Shown here: positions 33,100 through 43,098 of the stretch, in pieces
How positions within the stretch are numbered: the stretch's first letter is position 1
Layout of the letters: each line of letters begins with the position of its first letter
From: Sphingomonas sp.
GTDB taxonomy: Bacteria > Pseudomonadota > Alphaproteobacteria > Sphingomonadales > Sphingomonadaceae
DNA: 47,831 nucleotides
Reading direction: 5' to 3'
Assembly (NCBI GenBank): GCA_017849555.1
Contig: JAFIGU010000118.1
Coordinates: 1 to 47,831 of the forward strand
Notes under the pieces: generated by a model
What the model saw: the letters and a program-made list of their open reading frames with translations, nothing else
Told to the model about the DNA's origin: nothing
The model's database searches: none
Program-made: the position numbers and the translations under genes

Positions 33100-33636
33100 T
33101 TATTTCTCCGAGGCTTTCTCGAACGCTTCGAGCCCGGCGCGATCCTCGTGCGAGACGAATTCGCACGCCAGCATCGTCTTGCCCTTGAGCCCCGGCCCCT
33201 GCCGCGCGACGAGCGAGACGAGCCCCATCGCCTTCATCGGCTGCTCGGCATCGGGTAATTGCCGCGCGAAACCGGTGGTCGAGGCGCCGAACAAATGGCT
33301 CTTTTCCGGCGCGAGATGATAGGTTTCGGCGAGCTTCGCCGCCACGTCGCCGTCGATCAGCACCCCGAATGCCGAATTGGCGAACAAGATGTCCTGCGTG
33401 GTGAAGCCGTCGCGCGCGATCGCCGCCGGGAGGTGATAAACCGCCGCGCCGAACAGCGACATATCGGGCTTCGTCAGCTTTTCCGCGGCATTGTAGAGCG
33501 TCGTCGCATGGTCGAACGAATAAGGCGGCTGGCATATCGCCGCGGCGAAGAAATCGGGCTGGGCGGCATCCTCGGCGGCGGCTGGGCCGGCGGTGAGCAG
33601 CAGGGCGAAGGCGGCAAGCGCGAAACGGCGGATCAT
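33100..33636 (-). CDS. Secreted protein, unknown
   Basis: A 178-residue protein with a signal peptide (MIRRFALAAFALLL, cleavage near AAA-ED). The mature part has two cysteines (AICQPPYS and MLACEFVS) that might form a disulfide, and is otherwise mixed helical. The start at 33636 begins the signal peptide; an in-frame start seven codons upstream is less likely. I do not recognise the family. Confidence 0.65.
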   Translation of the reverse strand: MIRRFALAAFALLLTAGPAAAEDAAQPDFFAAAICQPPYSFDHATTLYNAAEKLTKPDMSLFGAAVYHLPAAIARDGFTTQDILFANSAFGVLIDGDVAAKLAETYHLAPEKSHLFGASTTGFARQLPDAEQPMKAMGLVSLVARQGPGLKGKTMLACEFVSHEDRAGLEAFEKASEK

Positions 33637-33710
33637 GCTCGCCGTCTGCGCCGGCAACGGTACGCGATCAAGGGTTGTCCCGCCTTTGCGAGGTTCGCGT
33701 CCGCTATCCT

Positions 33711-33793
33711 CCGTTCGCCCTGAGCTTGTCGAAGGGCTGTCCTGCTTCCGAGGAAGAAAGGGCGGGGCTTCGACAAGCTCCGCCCGAACGGGG
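33711..33793. repeat. Palindromic intergenic repeat, family A, copy 3
   Basis: An inverted repeat matching copies at 468, 4661 and 39348. It lies between the secreted-protein gene start and the 3' end of purL, both on the minus strand, and may separate their transcripts. Confidence 0.8.
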
Positions 33794-33818
33794 ACCGGAC
33801 GCTATTTGACCGCGTCCT

Positions 33819-36026
<2,208 letters not shown>

Positions 36027-36064
36027 GCGCCGCGCCTTACGAGGCAAAGCCGATCGGAACAACT

Positions 36065-36098
36065 CCTTGTGTCCCCGCCTTCGCGGGAGCACAAAAGG
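36065..36098. repeat. Short family D palindrome
   Basis: CCTTGTGTCCCCGCC and TTCGCGGGAGCACAAAAGG form a hairpin between purL and arsC, both on the minus strand. Its right half is reverse-complementary to bases inside the acetyltransferase gene at 18909. Confidence 0.7.
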
Positions 36099-36102
36099 GG
36101 CC

Positions 36103-36423
36103 TCACAGAATCTCGCGCACCTTTTCCGGCGGGCGGGCGATGACGACGCCCTTTTCGGTTTCGACCACCGGGCGCTCGATCAGCGCGGAATCGGCGGCCA
36201 TCGCGTCGAGCGCGGCGTCATTGTCGGCGAACTTGGGTGCATCCTTGCGCATCGCGTCGCGCGGCGCGATCCCGCCGCGCGCGTAGACGCGCTTGAGCTC
36301 GTCGCGCGTCGGCGGTGATTTGAGATATTCGACGATGGTGACCTCGACCCCGGCTTCGTTGAGCAGGGCGAGTGCCTCGCGCGACTTGGAGCAGCGCGGA
36401 TTGTGCCAGATGATTGCCTTCAT
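36103..36423 (-). CDS. arsC: Arsenate reductase, glutaredoxin type
   Basis: A 106-residue ArsC-family protein. The catalytic cysteine is C11 in HNPRCSKSREAL, and the conserved arginines occur in GGIAPRDAMRKD, LIERPVV and VIARPPE. It reduces arsenate to arsenite with glutaredoxin. No arsB, arsR or acr3 is adjacent, so it may serve general thiol chemistry; it is closer to true ArsC than the Spx/YffB-like gene at 19200. Confidence 0.85.
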   Translation of the reverse strand: MKAIIWHNPRCSKSREALALLNEAGVEVTIVEYLKSPPTRDELKRVYARGGIAPRDAMRKDAPKFADNDAALDAMAADSALIERPVVETEKGVVIARPPEKVREIL

Positions 36424-36432
36424 GCTGGCATT

Positions 36433-37122
36433 TTAGACGAGGCGGACGCGCGGTCCACCCTTCACCGCGCGCGTCCGCGCCACCCAGAAAGCGAGCGCGG
36501 CGAACAGCGCATAAGCGAATAACGCGAGCGCCGGCTGCGATGCGGGCAGCGGATCGACGATCGCCGCCGGCTGCGGCTGGAGCCAGTTGAACGCCTGCAG
36601 CCCGAGCAATGCGAGCGCGAGGATCGCGGGCGAAATGCGCCCGCTGGTCCCCTTCGCCTCGGTACGCGCGAGGTAGACCAGCAGCGCGCCGAAGGTCAGC
36701 GCGAGTTCGAGCGGGATTTCGATCGCCGGGTGGTTCCACAATGCCAGCCCGTAGCGCTGGCCGGATCCGAACAAGGTGAGGTCGGGCGCGTGGACGAGAA
36801 AGTCGAGCAGCCAGTGCGACACCACCACCGCCGCGCCGATCCACGCCGCCGGCCAGCCGCCGCCGAGCCATCGCGTGCCGATCGCCCAGGCGGCGGCGAA
36901 CCCTGCCGCGCCGATCAGGCTGTGGGTGAAGGGCATGTCGTAAAGGTCCATCGCGTTCATCGCGGTGAAGCCGGGAACGGCGCGCATATGCTCCACCCCG
37001 ACCAGCACGAAGACGAAGAAGGCGATGTCGACCAGTTGGGCGGCGACGAACAACGCGCCGAGCCGCGGCGATTTGGGGCTGCTCGCCGCGACGAAGGCGG
37101 GCGCGTAATGGCCGATGAACAT
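36433..37122 (-). CDS. Multipass membrane protein, putative metal-dependent hydrolase-like
   Basis: A 229-residue protein with about seven membrane segments. It has conserved histidines in the pattern FIGHYAPAF, MPFTHSLIG and SHWLLDFLVHAPDL, reminiscent of the DUF457/YdjM membrane hydrolase group. The start at 37122 is chosen because MFIGHYAP is the family start; an upstream in-frame ATG adds arginine-rich residues. It ends 10 bases before arsC, so the two may be cotranscribed. Function uncertain. Confidence 0.6.
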   Translation of the reverse strand: MFIGHYAPAFVAASSPKSPRLGALFVAAQLVDIAFFVFVLVGVEHMRAVPGFTAMNAMDLYDMPFTHSLIGAAGFAAAWAIGTRWLGGGWPAAWIGAAVVVSHWLLDFLVHAPDLTLFGSGQRYGLALWNHPAIEIPLELALTFGALLVYLARTEAKGTSGRISPAILALALLGLQAFNWLQPQPAAIVDPLPASQPALALFAYALFAALAFWVARTRAVKGGPRVRLV

Positions 37123-37195
37123 GCTTTGCCTCCCCGAACGGCACCAGCCGCGCCGCGCGCGCATCGTCGCGCGGCGCCGCGGGAGAGGCAAGGGG

Positions 37196-37831
37196 TCAGG
37201 TGAAGCGAACAGTCGCCGCCGGGCGTCGCCGCCGCAGCGCCGCGCCGATTGCGCCGAGGCCGAGGATCATCATCGCCCAGGTTGCCGGTTCGGGCACGCC
37301 GCCGCCGCCGGCAAATGCCTGGAATTCGGAGATCGCATAATATTGATCGCCGCCGAAAGCGGAGAGGCGGAAGCGATCGGTGGAGAAGCTCGGGAGGATG
37401 CCGCTGTCGCGCGTGATCAACCCGAAGCTGTTGACCGCGGCGGCGGTGAACGCCGAATGCCACGCGCCGCCGCTCCAATATTCGACGAGATAATTGTCAT
37501 TGTCGTCGCCCTGCAAAACGAGCCGGTCGAACGAGAAACTGTGGTTGAGCTGGATCGTGATATAATAAGGCGAGACAGTCTGCGTCTGATCCCACCAGAA
37601 GGAATCATTGTTCCACTGATGCTGTTCGGGGGCGAATATGCCGTCGACGATCCTATCGAGCGCGGGCGCGTTGGAGCCCGGCCCCCAGGGCGAACCGGGG
37701 CGCAGCACGCCGTCACCGACCGGGGCGGTGATGGACGACCAGTTGCTCGGGATGACGTTCGCCGCGTCCGCCGCGGCCGGCGCGATCGCGGCGGCCAAGA
37801 TGGCGGCGGAAAGACCGATCGAATTTCGCAT
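37196..37831 (-). CDS. PEPxxWA-CTERM sorting-domain secreted protein, discoidin-like
   Basis: A 211-residue exported protein. Its signal peptide ends near AAADA. The mature body, with many tryptophans and tyrosines (NDSFWWDQTQTVSPYYITIQL, FSFDRLVLQGDDNDNYLVEYW), resembles a discoidin-type carbohydrate-binding beta-sandwich. The C-terminus is the sorting tail VPEPATWAMMILGLGAIGAA followed by RRRRP. It presumably attaches to or passes through the cell surface with polysaccharide. It is the second such substrate in 5 kb. Confidence 0.85.
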   Translation of the reverse strand: MRNSIGLSAAILAAAIAPAAADAANVIPSNWSSITAPVGDGVLRPGSPWGPGSNAPALDRIVDGIFAPEQHQWNNDSFWWDQTQTVSPYYITIQLNHSFSFDRLVLQGDDNDNYLVEYWSGGAWHSAFTAAAVNSFGLITRDSGILPSFSTDRFRLSAFGGDQYYAISEFQAFAGGGGVPEPATWAMMILGLGAIGAALRRRRPAATVRFT

Positions 37832-37971
37832 AACGAAATCTCCTGATGAGCGTTATGCGACCCCTGTCCGTCGCCGGCAGCCGACGACGGTTATTTTATG
37901 ATTAACAATAACCTATGCCGATATCCGCATGAACTGCGGGTGCGGCGAAGCGGGCGGGCGGCGCGACGAGG

Positions 37972-39324
37972 CTATTCGCCCTGCCGCGCCAGCCACTCCT
38001 CGAGCCATTTGATCGTATATTGGCCCTGCTGGAATTCGGGATCGTCGAGCAATGCCTGGTGCAGCGGAATGGTGGTCTTCATCCCCTCGATGACGAATTC
38101 CTCCAGCGCGCGGCGCAGCCGCCGCAGCGCGCCCTGCCGGGTGGTGCCGTAGACGATCAGCTTGGCGATCATGCTGTCGTAATAAGGCGGCACCTTATAG
38201 CCGGCGTAGAGCCCCGAATCGACGCGGACATGCATCCCGCCCGGCGCGTGATATTGCTTCACCAGCCCCGGCGAGGGGGCGAAGGTGCGCGGATCCTCGG
38301 CGTTGATGCGGCATTCGATCGCATGGCCGCGGATATGCACGTCCTGCTGGCGCAGGGTGAGCGGATGCCCCTCGGCGATGCGGATCTGTTCGCGGACGAG
38401 ATCGAGCCCGGTCACCGCCTCGGTCACCGGATGTTCGACCTGCAGCCGGGTGTTCATCTCGATGAAGTAGAACTCGCCGTCTTCCCACAGGAATTCGATC
38501 GTCCCCGCGCCGCGATAGCCCATGTCGGCCATCGCCTTGGAAACGATCCCGCCCATCCGCTCGCGCTCGGCCTCGGTGATGACCGGGGAGGGGGCCTCCT
38601 CGAGCACCTTCTGGTGGCGGCGCTGGAGCGAGCAATCGCGCTCGCCCAGATGGATCGCATTGCCCTCGCCGTCGCCGAACACCTGGAATTCGATGTGGCG
38701 CGGGTTGCCGAGATATTTCTCCATATAGACGGTCGCGTCGCCGAACGCCGCCTTGGCCTCGCTGCCCGCCTGCTGCATCAGCGTTTCGAGCTGATCCTCG
38801 CTCGGCACGACCTTCATCCCGCGCCCGCCGCCGCCGCTCGCGGCCTTGATCAGCACCGGATAGCCGATCTCCGCGGCGAGCTTCTTCGCCTCTTCGACAT
38901 CGCTGATCGCGCCGTCCGACCCCGGGACGAGCGGCAGCCCGAGCGCGCCGGCGGTGCGCCTGGCCGCGCCCTTGTCGCCCATGATGCGGATATGTTCGGG
39001 CTTCGGCCCGACGAAGATCAGCCCGTGCGCCTCGACGATCTCGGCGAATTTGGCGTTCTCCGAGAGGAAGCCGTATCCGGGGTGGATCGCATCCGCGCCC
39101 GAAATCTCCGCGGCGGAGATGATGTTGGGGATGTTGAGATACGAATCGGCGGCCGCCGGCGGCCCGATGCAGATCGCCTCGTCCGCCAGCCGGACGTGCA
39201 TCGCATCGGCGTCCGCGGTGGAATGCACCGCGACGGTCTTGATCCCCATCTCATGGCAGGCGCGATGGATGCGGAGCGCGATCTCGCCGCGGTTGGCGAT
39301 CAGCAGTTTCTTGATCTGGGGCAT
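37972..39324 (-). CDS. accC: Acetyl-CoA carboxylase biotin carboxylase subunit
   Basis: A 450-residue ATP-grasp enzyme that carboxylates the biotin on AccB for fatty-acid synthesis. Landmarks are KLLIANRGEIALRI at the start, HPGYGFLSEN, the glycine loop GGGGRGMKVV and EMNTRLQVEHPVTE. Length is standard. It is the last gene of the minus-strand unit aroQ-accB-accC, separated from accB by a family A repeat. Confidence 0.98.
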   Translation of the reverse strand: MPQIKKLLIANRGEIALRIHRACHEMGIKTVAVHSTADADAMHVRLADEAICIGPPAAADSYLNIPNIISAAEISGADAIHPGYGFLSENAKFAEIVEAHGLIFVGPKPEHIRIMGDKGAARRTAGALGLPLVPGSDGAISDVEEAKKLAAEIGYPVLIKAASGGGGRGMKVVPSEDQLETLMQQAGSEAKAAFGDATVYMEKYLGNPRHIEFQVFGDGEGNAIHLGERDCSLQRRHQKVLEEAPSPVITEAERERMGGIVSKAMADMGYRGAGTIEFLWEDGEFYFIEMNTRLQVEHPVTEAVTGLDLVREQIRIAEGHPLTLRQQDVHIRGHAIECRINAEDPRTFAPSPGLVKQYHAPGGMHVRVDSGLYAGYKVPPYYDSMIAKLIVYGTTRQGALRRLRRALEEFVIEGMKTTIPLHQALLDDPEFQQGQYTIKWLEEWLARQGE

Positions 39325-39347
39325 GGAAAATAGAGCCTATATGCCCA

Positions 39348-39428
39348 CCGTTCGCCCTGAGCCTGTCGAAGGGCCGCCCTTCCTCATCGGAAGAAAGGAC
39401 AGGGCTTCGACCAGCTCAGCCCGAACGG
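39348..39428. repeat. Palindromic intergenic repeat, family A, copy 4
   Basis: An inverted repeat with CCGTTCGCCCTGAGCCTGTC and CAGCCCGAACGG arms, inserted between accB and accC inside what is normally a tight operon. It may cause partial termination or mRNA processing between the two. Confidence 0.8.
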
Positions 39429-39440
39429 CGGGGCTAAAGA

Positions 39441-39923
39441 TCACTCAACGACAACGAGCGGCTGATCGAATTCGACCGGCTGGCCGTTTTCGACCAGCAC
39501 GGCCTTCACCGTGCCGGCAGCCGGGGCGGTGATCGGGTTCATCACCTTCATCGCCTCGACGATCAGCAAGGTGTCGCCCGCCTTGACCTGCGTGCCGGCC
39601 GCGATGAACGGCGCGGCGCCCGGCTCGGCGGCGAGATAGACCGTGCCGACCATCGGCGAGCGCACCGCATTGGCGTGGCTCGGCGCGGCGGCCGGCGCTT
39701 CGGCTGCGGCCGCGGGTGCCGCGACGGGCGCCGCCGCCGGGGCGGGCGCATAATGCACCGCCGGTGCCGCCGCCGCGCTCACCTTGCGCGCAACGCGTAT
39801 CTTGCGATCGCCGTCCTCGACCTCGATCTCGGTAAGCTGGGTCGTATCGAGGAGCTCGGCGAGCTGGCGCACCAGCCCGACATCGACCTTCATCGCGCCC
39901 TTATTGTCTTCATTGTCAGCCAT
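39441..39923 (-). CDS. accB: Acetyl-CoA carboxylase biotin carboxyl carrier protein
   Basis: A 160-residue carrier. The N-terminal helical region is followed by an alanine/proline-rich linker (about residues 48-85) and the biotinyl domain; the biotinylated lysine is K126 in EAMKVMNP. The ATG at 39923 (MADNEDNKG) is the family-like start. It works with AccC and lies between aroQ and accC. Confidence 0.97.
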   Translation of the reverse strand: MADNEDNKGAMKVDVGLVRQLAELLDTTQLTEIEVEDGDRKIRVARKVSAAAAPAVHYAPAPAAAPVAAPAAAAEAPAAAPSHANAVRSPMVGTVYLAAEPGAAPFIAAGTQVKAGDTLLIVEAMKVMNPITAPAAGTVKAVLVENGQPVEFDQPLVVVE

Positions 39924-39965
39924 TGCGACCAAAACCCCCCTGGGAAGTGCAGGGCGCGCGCTCTG

Positions 39966-40400
39966 TCAGAACCGCGCCGCCGCTTCAAGCGCGAGCATAT
40001 AGGATGTTGCGCCGAACCCCGCGATCGTGCCCTTCGCCGCGCGCCCGACGAAAGAGACATGGCGGAATTCCTCCCGCGTGTGAGGGTTCGACAGATGGAC
40101 CTCGATCACCGGCGTGCGCACCGCCTTGATCGCATCGAGCAGCGCGACCGAGGTGTGGGTGAAGGCGGCGGCGTTGAGGATCACGGCGCGCGCATCGCGC
40201 GCCTGCGCCTCGTGGAGCCAGTCGACGAGGTGGCCCTCGTGGTTCGACTGGCGCATGTCGATCTCCAGCCCCAGTTCGCGCGCGCGATCCTCCAGCCGCC
40301 CGGCGATATCGTCGAGCGTGTCATGGCCGTAGATTTCCGGCTCGCGCGTGCCGAGCAGGTTGAGGTTGGGGCCGTTGAGAACATAGATAAGGCCGGTCAT
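39966..40400 (-). CDS. aroQ: 3-dehydroquinate dehydratase, type II
   Basis: A 144-residue dodecameric shikimate-pathway enzyme. Motifs are NGPNLNLLGTREPEIYG (catalytic Y24), RQSNHEGHLVDWLHEA, NAAAFTHTSVALLDA and VHLSNPHTREEFRH. It is the first gene of aroQ-accB-accC, the usual alphaproteobacterial order. The start at 40400 is preferred over an in-frame ATG 18 bases upstream. Its upstream region is the cloverleaf element at 40478. Confidence 0.97.
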   Translation of the reverse strand: MTGLIYVLNGPNLNLLGTREPEIYGHDTLDDIAGRLEDRARELGLEIDMRQSNHEGHLVDWLHEAQARDARAVILNAAAFTHTSVALLDAIKAVRTPVIEVHLSNPHTREEFRHVSFVGRAAKGTIAGFGATSYMLALEAAARF

Positions 40401-40477
40401 CGCGGCGCCTTCTCGCATTGCACGCCGCCGAGCGCAACATTGCCGCCACCGCGTTGCCCTGATTGCATTTGAACCCG

Positions 40478-40747
40478 AGGGCCCAGACCCCTAGCCGGCA
40501 ACGGCCTGGACGGAGCGGATTTTGGCGCCAGGCAAGGAGCAAGGAGAGAGCGATGCTCATGCATCGTGATCGACGCGCGACGCCGCATGGCGCCAAAATC
40601 CGCCCGCCCCGAAGGGGTCGCCCGGAGCAGCCTGCTGGACGGCGTCGCTTGCTTGCGCGTAGCGACTGCTACGCGTCTGCGCTGCGCTCCTTGCCAGCGG
40701 GTTGCTCCGGGCGATCCAGACCATTGCCGGCTAAGGGTCTGGGCCCT
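40478..40747. repeat. 270-base cloverleaf-shaped composite palindrome
   Basis: This fills most of the 359-base gap between divergent aroQ and thiSG. Outer arms of 33 bases (40478-40510 and 40715-40747, 30 of 33 paired) enclose two further hairpins: arm A with a perfect 16-base stem (40515-40530 with 40588-40603, GCGGATTTTGGCGCCA) topped by CGATGC-TCAT-GCATCG, and arm B with a 21-base stem (40618-40638 with 40694-40714) topped by the perfect CGCGTAGC-GACT-GCTACGCG. Folded, it is a three-way junction. No coding frame or known riboswitch signature is apparent in it. Confidence 0.85.
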
Positions 40748-40759
40748 AGATGGCGCGGC

Positions 40760-41767
40760 ATGACTCACACCGACGGCACCATCTCGATCACCGTGAACGG
40801 CGAGCATCGCCGCGTCACGGCCGGCCTCTCGCTCGCCGGGCTCGCCAGTGAACTCGGGCTGGCGCCGGAGAAAGTGGCGGTCGAGCGCAATCTGGAGGTC
40901 GTGCCGCGCTCGACGCTGGGCGCGGTGCTGGTCGAGGACGGCGACGAGCTGGAGATCGTTCATTTCGTCGGCGGCGGCGATCATGCCGCGTCGTTCGACG
41001 AGGACACCTGGACGGTGGCGGGGCGCACCTTCGGCTCGCGGCTGATCGTCGGCACCGGCAAGTACAAGGATTTCGCGCAGAATGCCGCCGCGCTCCAGGC
41101 GTCGGGGGCGGAGATCGTCACCGTTGCGGTGCGCCGCGTCAACGTCAGCGATCCCACCGCGCCGATGCTGACCGATTTCATCGACCCCAAGAAGGTCACT
41201 TACCTCCCCAATACCGCGGGCTGCTTCACCGCCGAGGAGGCGATCCGCACGCTGCGGCTGGCGCGCGAGGCGGGGGGCTGGGATCTCGTCAAGCTCGAGG
41301 TGCTGGGCGAGGCGCGCACGCTCTACCCCGATATGGTCGAGACGCTGCGCGCGACCGAGGTGCTGGCCAAGGAAGGCTTCCTGCCGATGGTCTATTGCGT
41401 CGACGATCCGATCGCGGCGAAGCGGCTGGAGGATGCCGGTGCGGTGGCGATCATGCCGCTGGGCGCGCCGATCGGCTCGGGGCTGGGGATCCAGAACGAG
41501 GTGACGATCCGGCTGATCGTCGAGGGCGCCACTGTCCCGGTGCTGGTCGACGCCGGGGTCGGGCAGGCATCCGATGCTGCGCGCGCGATGGAATTGGGCT
41601 GCGACGGCGTGCTGATGAACACCGCGATCGCCGAGGCCAAGGACCCGATCCTGATGGCCGCGGCGATGAAGGCGGCGGTCGAGGCGGGGCGGCTGAGCTA
41701 TCGCGCCGGCCGCATGGGCAAGCGCCGCTATGCCGATCCGTCGAGCCCGCTCGCCGGGCTGATCTGA
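40760..41767 (+). CDS. Fused sulfur carrier ThiS and thiazole synthase ThiG
   Basis: A 335-residue protein joining two thiamine enzymes. Residues 1-73 are a ubiquitin-like ThiS ending at the Gly-Gly of VHFVGGGDH, and the remainder is the ThiG TIM barrel (WTVAGRTFGSRLIVGTGKYKD, the catalytic lysine in DLVKLEVLGE, AIMPLGAPIGSGLGIQN, VLVDAGVGQASDAA). ThiG condenses deoxyxylulose phosphate with the glycine-derived imine and sulfur from ThiS thiocarboxylate. Such fusions exist in some alphaproteobacteria. The start lies just 12 bases after the cloverleaf, with no clear ribosome site and no thiamine riboswitch motif. Confidence 0.92.
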   Translation: MTHTDGTISITVNGEHRRVTAGLSLAGLASELGLAPEKVAVERNLEVVPRSTLGAVLVEDGDELEIVHFVGGGDHAASFDEDTWTVAGRTFGSRLIVGTGKYKDFAQNAAALQASGAEIVTVAVRRVNVSDPTAPMLTDFIDPKKVTYLPNTAGCFTAEEAIRTLRLAREAGGWDLVKLEVLGEARTLYPDMVETLRATEVLAKEGFLPMVYCVDDPIAAKRLEDAGAVAIMPLGAPIGSGLGIQNEVTIRLIVEGATVPVLVDAGVGQASDAARAMELGCDGVLMNTAIAEAKDPILMAAAMKAAVEAGRLSYRAGRMGKRRYADPSSPLAGLI

Positions 41768-41819
41768 GGAACCGTTGCGGCCGATCGCCCGTTCGTTCTC
41801 CTGCGGGGTTCGCGGGAGA

Positions 41820-41993
41820 ATGACGATGAGCGAACTGAGCAACCGGGTCGACGGCATAGCCAAGCCGGCGATCCTTCGTGCCGATCCCGGCAATCCAGTC
41901 GATCACGAGGCGCGCGACGCGGTTAAGCGACGCAAAGGCAGGGCATCGGCATCGATCGCCAGGATACGCGAAAAGCTCGGCGACGATATCTGA
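41820..41993 (+). CDS. Small charged protein, unknown
   Basis: A 57-residue protein starting after GGGAGA, with an arginine/lysine-rich C-terminal half (KRRKGRASASIARIREKLGDDI). It could be a small DNA- or RNA-binding protein, but I do not recognise a family. It lies 52 bases after thiSG and runs toward the converging AraC-type gene. Confidence 0.45.
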   Translation: MTMSELSNRVDGIAKPAILRADPGNPVDHEARDAVKRRKGRASASIARIREKLGDDI

Positions 41994-42013
41994 TCGACGC
42001 CCCTTCGGTGTCG

Positions 42014-42880
42014 TTACGCCTGAAGGGGCAGATAGACGGTGGCGCGCAGATCCGCCGCGGCCACTTCATCCGGGTCGTCAAGAGCATGGATCAGTAACGG
42101 CGCCGCGCTAACCGGTATGTCGGCGGCCACCGCCTCGGCGTATAGCGCGTCGGCACTCGCCTCGATCAGGTCATAGTCGCCCGCGTGACTCATGAACAGC
42201 GCGAGGCCGCCGGGCAGATCGATCGTCGTAATCCCACTGATGGGAGCAAGCGGGGACGCCGTGGCAAACGCACAATCGTAGCGGCAATCTTTGCCCGCCA
42301 CTTCGCGTGGATCGTCGTGCGGAATGCCGTAGATGCCGGTAATCTCTTCCGGTGCGATCTGCTCCATCAATAGTTCGTACAGCCGCGTATAGGCCCCATT
42401 CAGCTCGGTATAATCGCCGACGTTACGCAGCGCTGCCAGCCGCAACGGGGCGAAGGACGTAATGGTGATGGTCAGCGGCGGAGCGGGTTCCGATGTGCTT
42501 ATTGCGGGCTGAGCGAACGCAGCCGCCACCTCGTCGCGGCGGTTGCGATCGTCGCGCAAATTGGTTGCGGTCGTGCCGGCCGCCGCTTTCAGCGCACGGG
42601 CATAAGCCTGGGCCGTCGCATAGCCGCTATGACCCGCGGCGGCCGTGACGCCTTTGTCGAGCACGGGCAAGCTTCCGCCGAGGCGCACGCGCGTCACCGC
42701 GGCGCCCACCGTTTCCCCGGTCATCACGCGGAATATGCGATGGAAATGATAATCGGACAGTGCCGCTGCGGCCGCCAGATCGGCGAGCGCGGGCGGCTCG
42801 CCGGCGCGGGCTCGCCGTTCCAGAAGCGCAATCGCTCGCTCGATCCGTTCGGCATAACGCGCACGCTGGGTGGTCTGCAT
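42014..42880 (-). CDS. AraC-type regulator with GyrI-like ligand-binding domain
   Basis: A 288-residue protein. The N-terminal 110 residues form an AraC-type double helix-turn-helix (first helix pair LADLAAAAALSDYHFHRIFRVMTGET). The second recognition region (AGHSGYATAQAYARALKAAAGTTATNLR) is weakly conserved. Residues about 130-285 form a GyrI-like domain (LRNVGDYTELNGAYTRLYE, GIPHDDP, DLPGGLALFMSHAGDYDLIEA) that binds small molecules in SoxS/Rob-type proteins. It is divergent from the outer-membrane gene at 43099, a likely target. Base composition appears slightly less G+C-biased than its neighbours. Confidence 0.82.
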   Translation of the reverse strand: MQTTQRARYAERIERAIALLERRARAGEPPALADLAAAAALSDYHFHRIFRVMTGETVGAAVTRVRLGGSLPVLDKGVTAAAGHSGYATAQAYARALKAAAGTTATNLRDDRNRRDEVAAAFAQPAISTSEPAPPLTITITSFAPLRLAALRNVGDYTELNGAYTRLYELLMEQIAPEEITGIYGIPHDDPREVAGKDCRYDCAFATASPLAPISGITTIDLPGGLALFMSHAGDYDLIEASADALYAEAVAADIPVSAAPLLIHALDDPDEVAAADLRATVYLPLQA

Positions 42881-43098
42881 CGCTCGTCTCCTTTCGCGGC
42901 GACGCTATGGGAAGCCGGCGCGGCTGTCGTTCCCGATCTTGCTCACTTCATGCGTCACTCCTGAAACGATCGCGACAATTGGCCGCAAAGGCGCCTTATT
43001 CCTGCAACGCCGCGCAATAACGGCGAGAGCCCGCGGTGCTTTTCCTCGTGCGTCGTCCGCCTCCTTTGGCGGGCGGCGATGTTTCGAGGAGTAAGACG

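Noticed and set aside
40401..40759. A possible thiamine (TPP) riboswitch before thiSG
   Set aside because: No CTGAGA-type conserved core was found; the gap is taken up by the cloverleaf palindrome.
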